Positions 4,759 to 5,184 of a DNA stretch of 5,184 nt are shown here, one piece after another (within the stretch, counting starts at the first letter, position 1; each line of letters opens with the position of its first letter). Origin of the DNA: Octadecabacter sp. (GTDB lineage: Bacteria; Pseudomonadota; Alphaproteobacteria; Rhodobacterales; Rhodobacteraceae); NCBI GenBank assembly GCA_003533975.1, contig DQCL01000046.1, forward strand, positions 1,709 through 6,892, written 5' to 3'. A program made the translations under genes and the position numbers. The notes under the pieces are model-generated. The model saw only the letters and a list, made by a program, of their open reading frames with translations. It did not search any database and was not told where the DNA came from.

Positions 4759-5184
4759 CATCATGCCGCCCATGCCGCCCATATCGGGCATGCCGCCAGC
4801 GGCCGCGCCTTCTTTGGCGGGCTTGTCAGCAACCATGGCTTCGGTGGTGATCAGCAGACCAGCGATCGATGCCGCGTCCTGCAGAGCAGTACGGACAACT
4901 TTGGCAGGGTCGATGACGCCGAACTTGAACATGTCGCCATATTCTTCTGTTTGCGCGTTGAAACCGAACGACTTGTCATCGGACTCGCGGATTTTGCCAG
5001 CAACGACGGATCCGTCAACACCAGAGTTTTCAGCGATCTGACGCAGTGGCGCTTCGAGAGCCTTGCGCACAATGTTGATACCGATTGTTTGGTCAGCGTT
5101 TGCGCCTTCCAGATCAGCCAGTGTTTTCGCAGCCTGCACGAGTGCAACACCACCACCAACAACGATGCCTTCTTGAACCGCAGC
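4756..5184 (-). CDS. groEL: Chaperonin GroEL (60 kDa), C-terminal 142 residues
   Basis: GroEL subunits form the double-ring ATP-driven folding chamber in the cytoplasm with GroES. Only the C-terminal quarter is present, open to the right edge, so the gene start and any groES lie beyond the window. Recognisable segments in order: [18 protein letters not shown] (the ATP-site GGG loop of the equatorial domain), the [19 protein letters not shown] helix, and DGSVV..KI. These are followed by [41 protein letters not shown]. The protein ends with the GGM-rich tail [13 protein letters not shown], which lines the chamber floor and is typical of the main housekeeping copy. The stop is TAA (complement 4756-4758). 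The 3' end carries a hairpin at the stop, a smaller hairpin, and a shared bidirectional terminator. An internal GTG at 5139 is not the start. Confidence 0.98.
   Translation of the reverse strand, partial: AAVQEGIVVGGGVALVQAAKTLADLEGANADQTIGINIVRKALEAPLRQIAENSGVDGSVVAGKIRESDDKSFGFNAQTEEYGDMFKFGVIDPAKVVRTALQDAASIAGLLITTEAMVADKPAKEGAAAGGMPDMGGMGGMM

Noticed and set aside
1..5184. Mobile elements, CRISPR arrays, phage or defence genes
   Set aside because: All genes are core metabolic or stress genes. There are no transposase motifs, no regularly spaced repeats and no att-like duplications.

Overview
The window looks like chromosomal DNA of an alphaproteobacterium, most likely a marine member of the Rhodobacteraceae (Roseobacter group). 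This is inferred from moderately GC-rich coding sequence, a sulfate adenylyltransferase/APS-kinase fusion-type CysC domain, an Hsp20 gene followed by a DUF1150 gene, a YdcH/DUF465 gene beside purE-purK, and GC-rich palindromic intergenic DNA. It is mostly core housekeeping and stress-response sequence. There are no mobile elements, tRNAs, rRNAs or CRISPR arrays.

Layout from left to right: (1) the 3' end of a forward cysC-type APS kinase domain, probably the C-terminus of a bifunctional Sat/CysC protein (1-534). (2) A bidirectional terminator shared with a reverse-strand pair: a small IbpA-like heat-shock protein (880-1293) followed 3 nt later by a DUF1150 protein (652-876). (3) A compact divergent regulatory region. 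Reading leftward it holds a near-consensus RpoH (sigma-32) promoter and a short leader with a ROSE-like RNA thermometer over the hsp20 Shine-Dalgarno. Reading rightward it holds a weaker housekeeping-type promoter for a 72-aa YdcH/DUF465 protein (1477-1695). (4) purE and purK overlapping by 8 nt (1752-3303), the two-step route from AIR to CAIR in purine synthesis. (5) A convergent, secreted alpha/beta hydrolase (3370-4089, reverse), divergent from a Nudix hydrolase (4167-4625, forward) across a 77-bp gap containing an 8-bp inverted repeat. (6) A second bidirectional terminator, then a structured 3' region and the C-terminal quarter of groEL on the reverse strand, running off the right edge.

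The most notable signal is the combined control proposed for hsp20. A CCCCATAT/CTTGCAT promoter would give heat-induced transcription. The leader's UCGCU:AAGGA hairpin matches the ROSE pattern UYGCU opposite the Shine-Dalgarno and would give heat-induced translation. The DUF1150 Shine-Dalgarno lies inside the last hsp20 codons, so this protein of unknown function may share that control. Other points worth a look are a nine-G homopolymer inside the ATP-grasp start of purK, a long hairpin that incorporates the groEL stop codon, and an identical 13-mer in the two bidirectional terminators.
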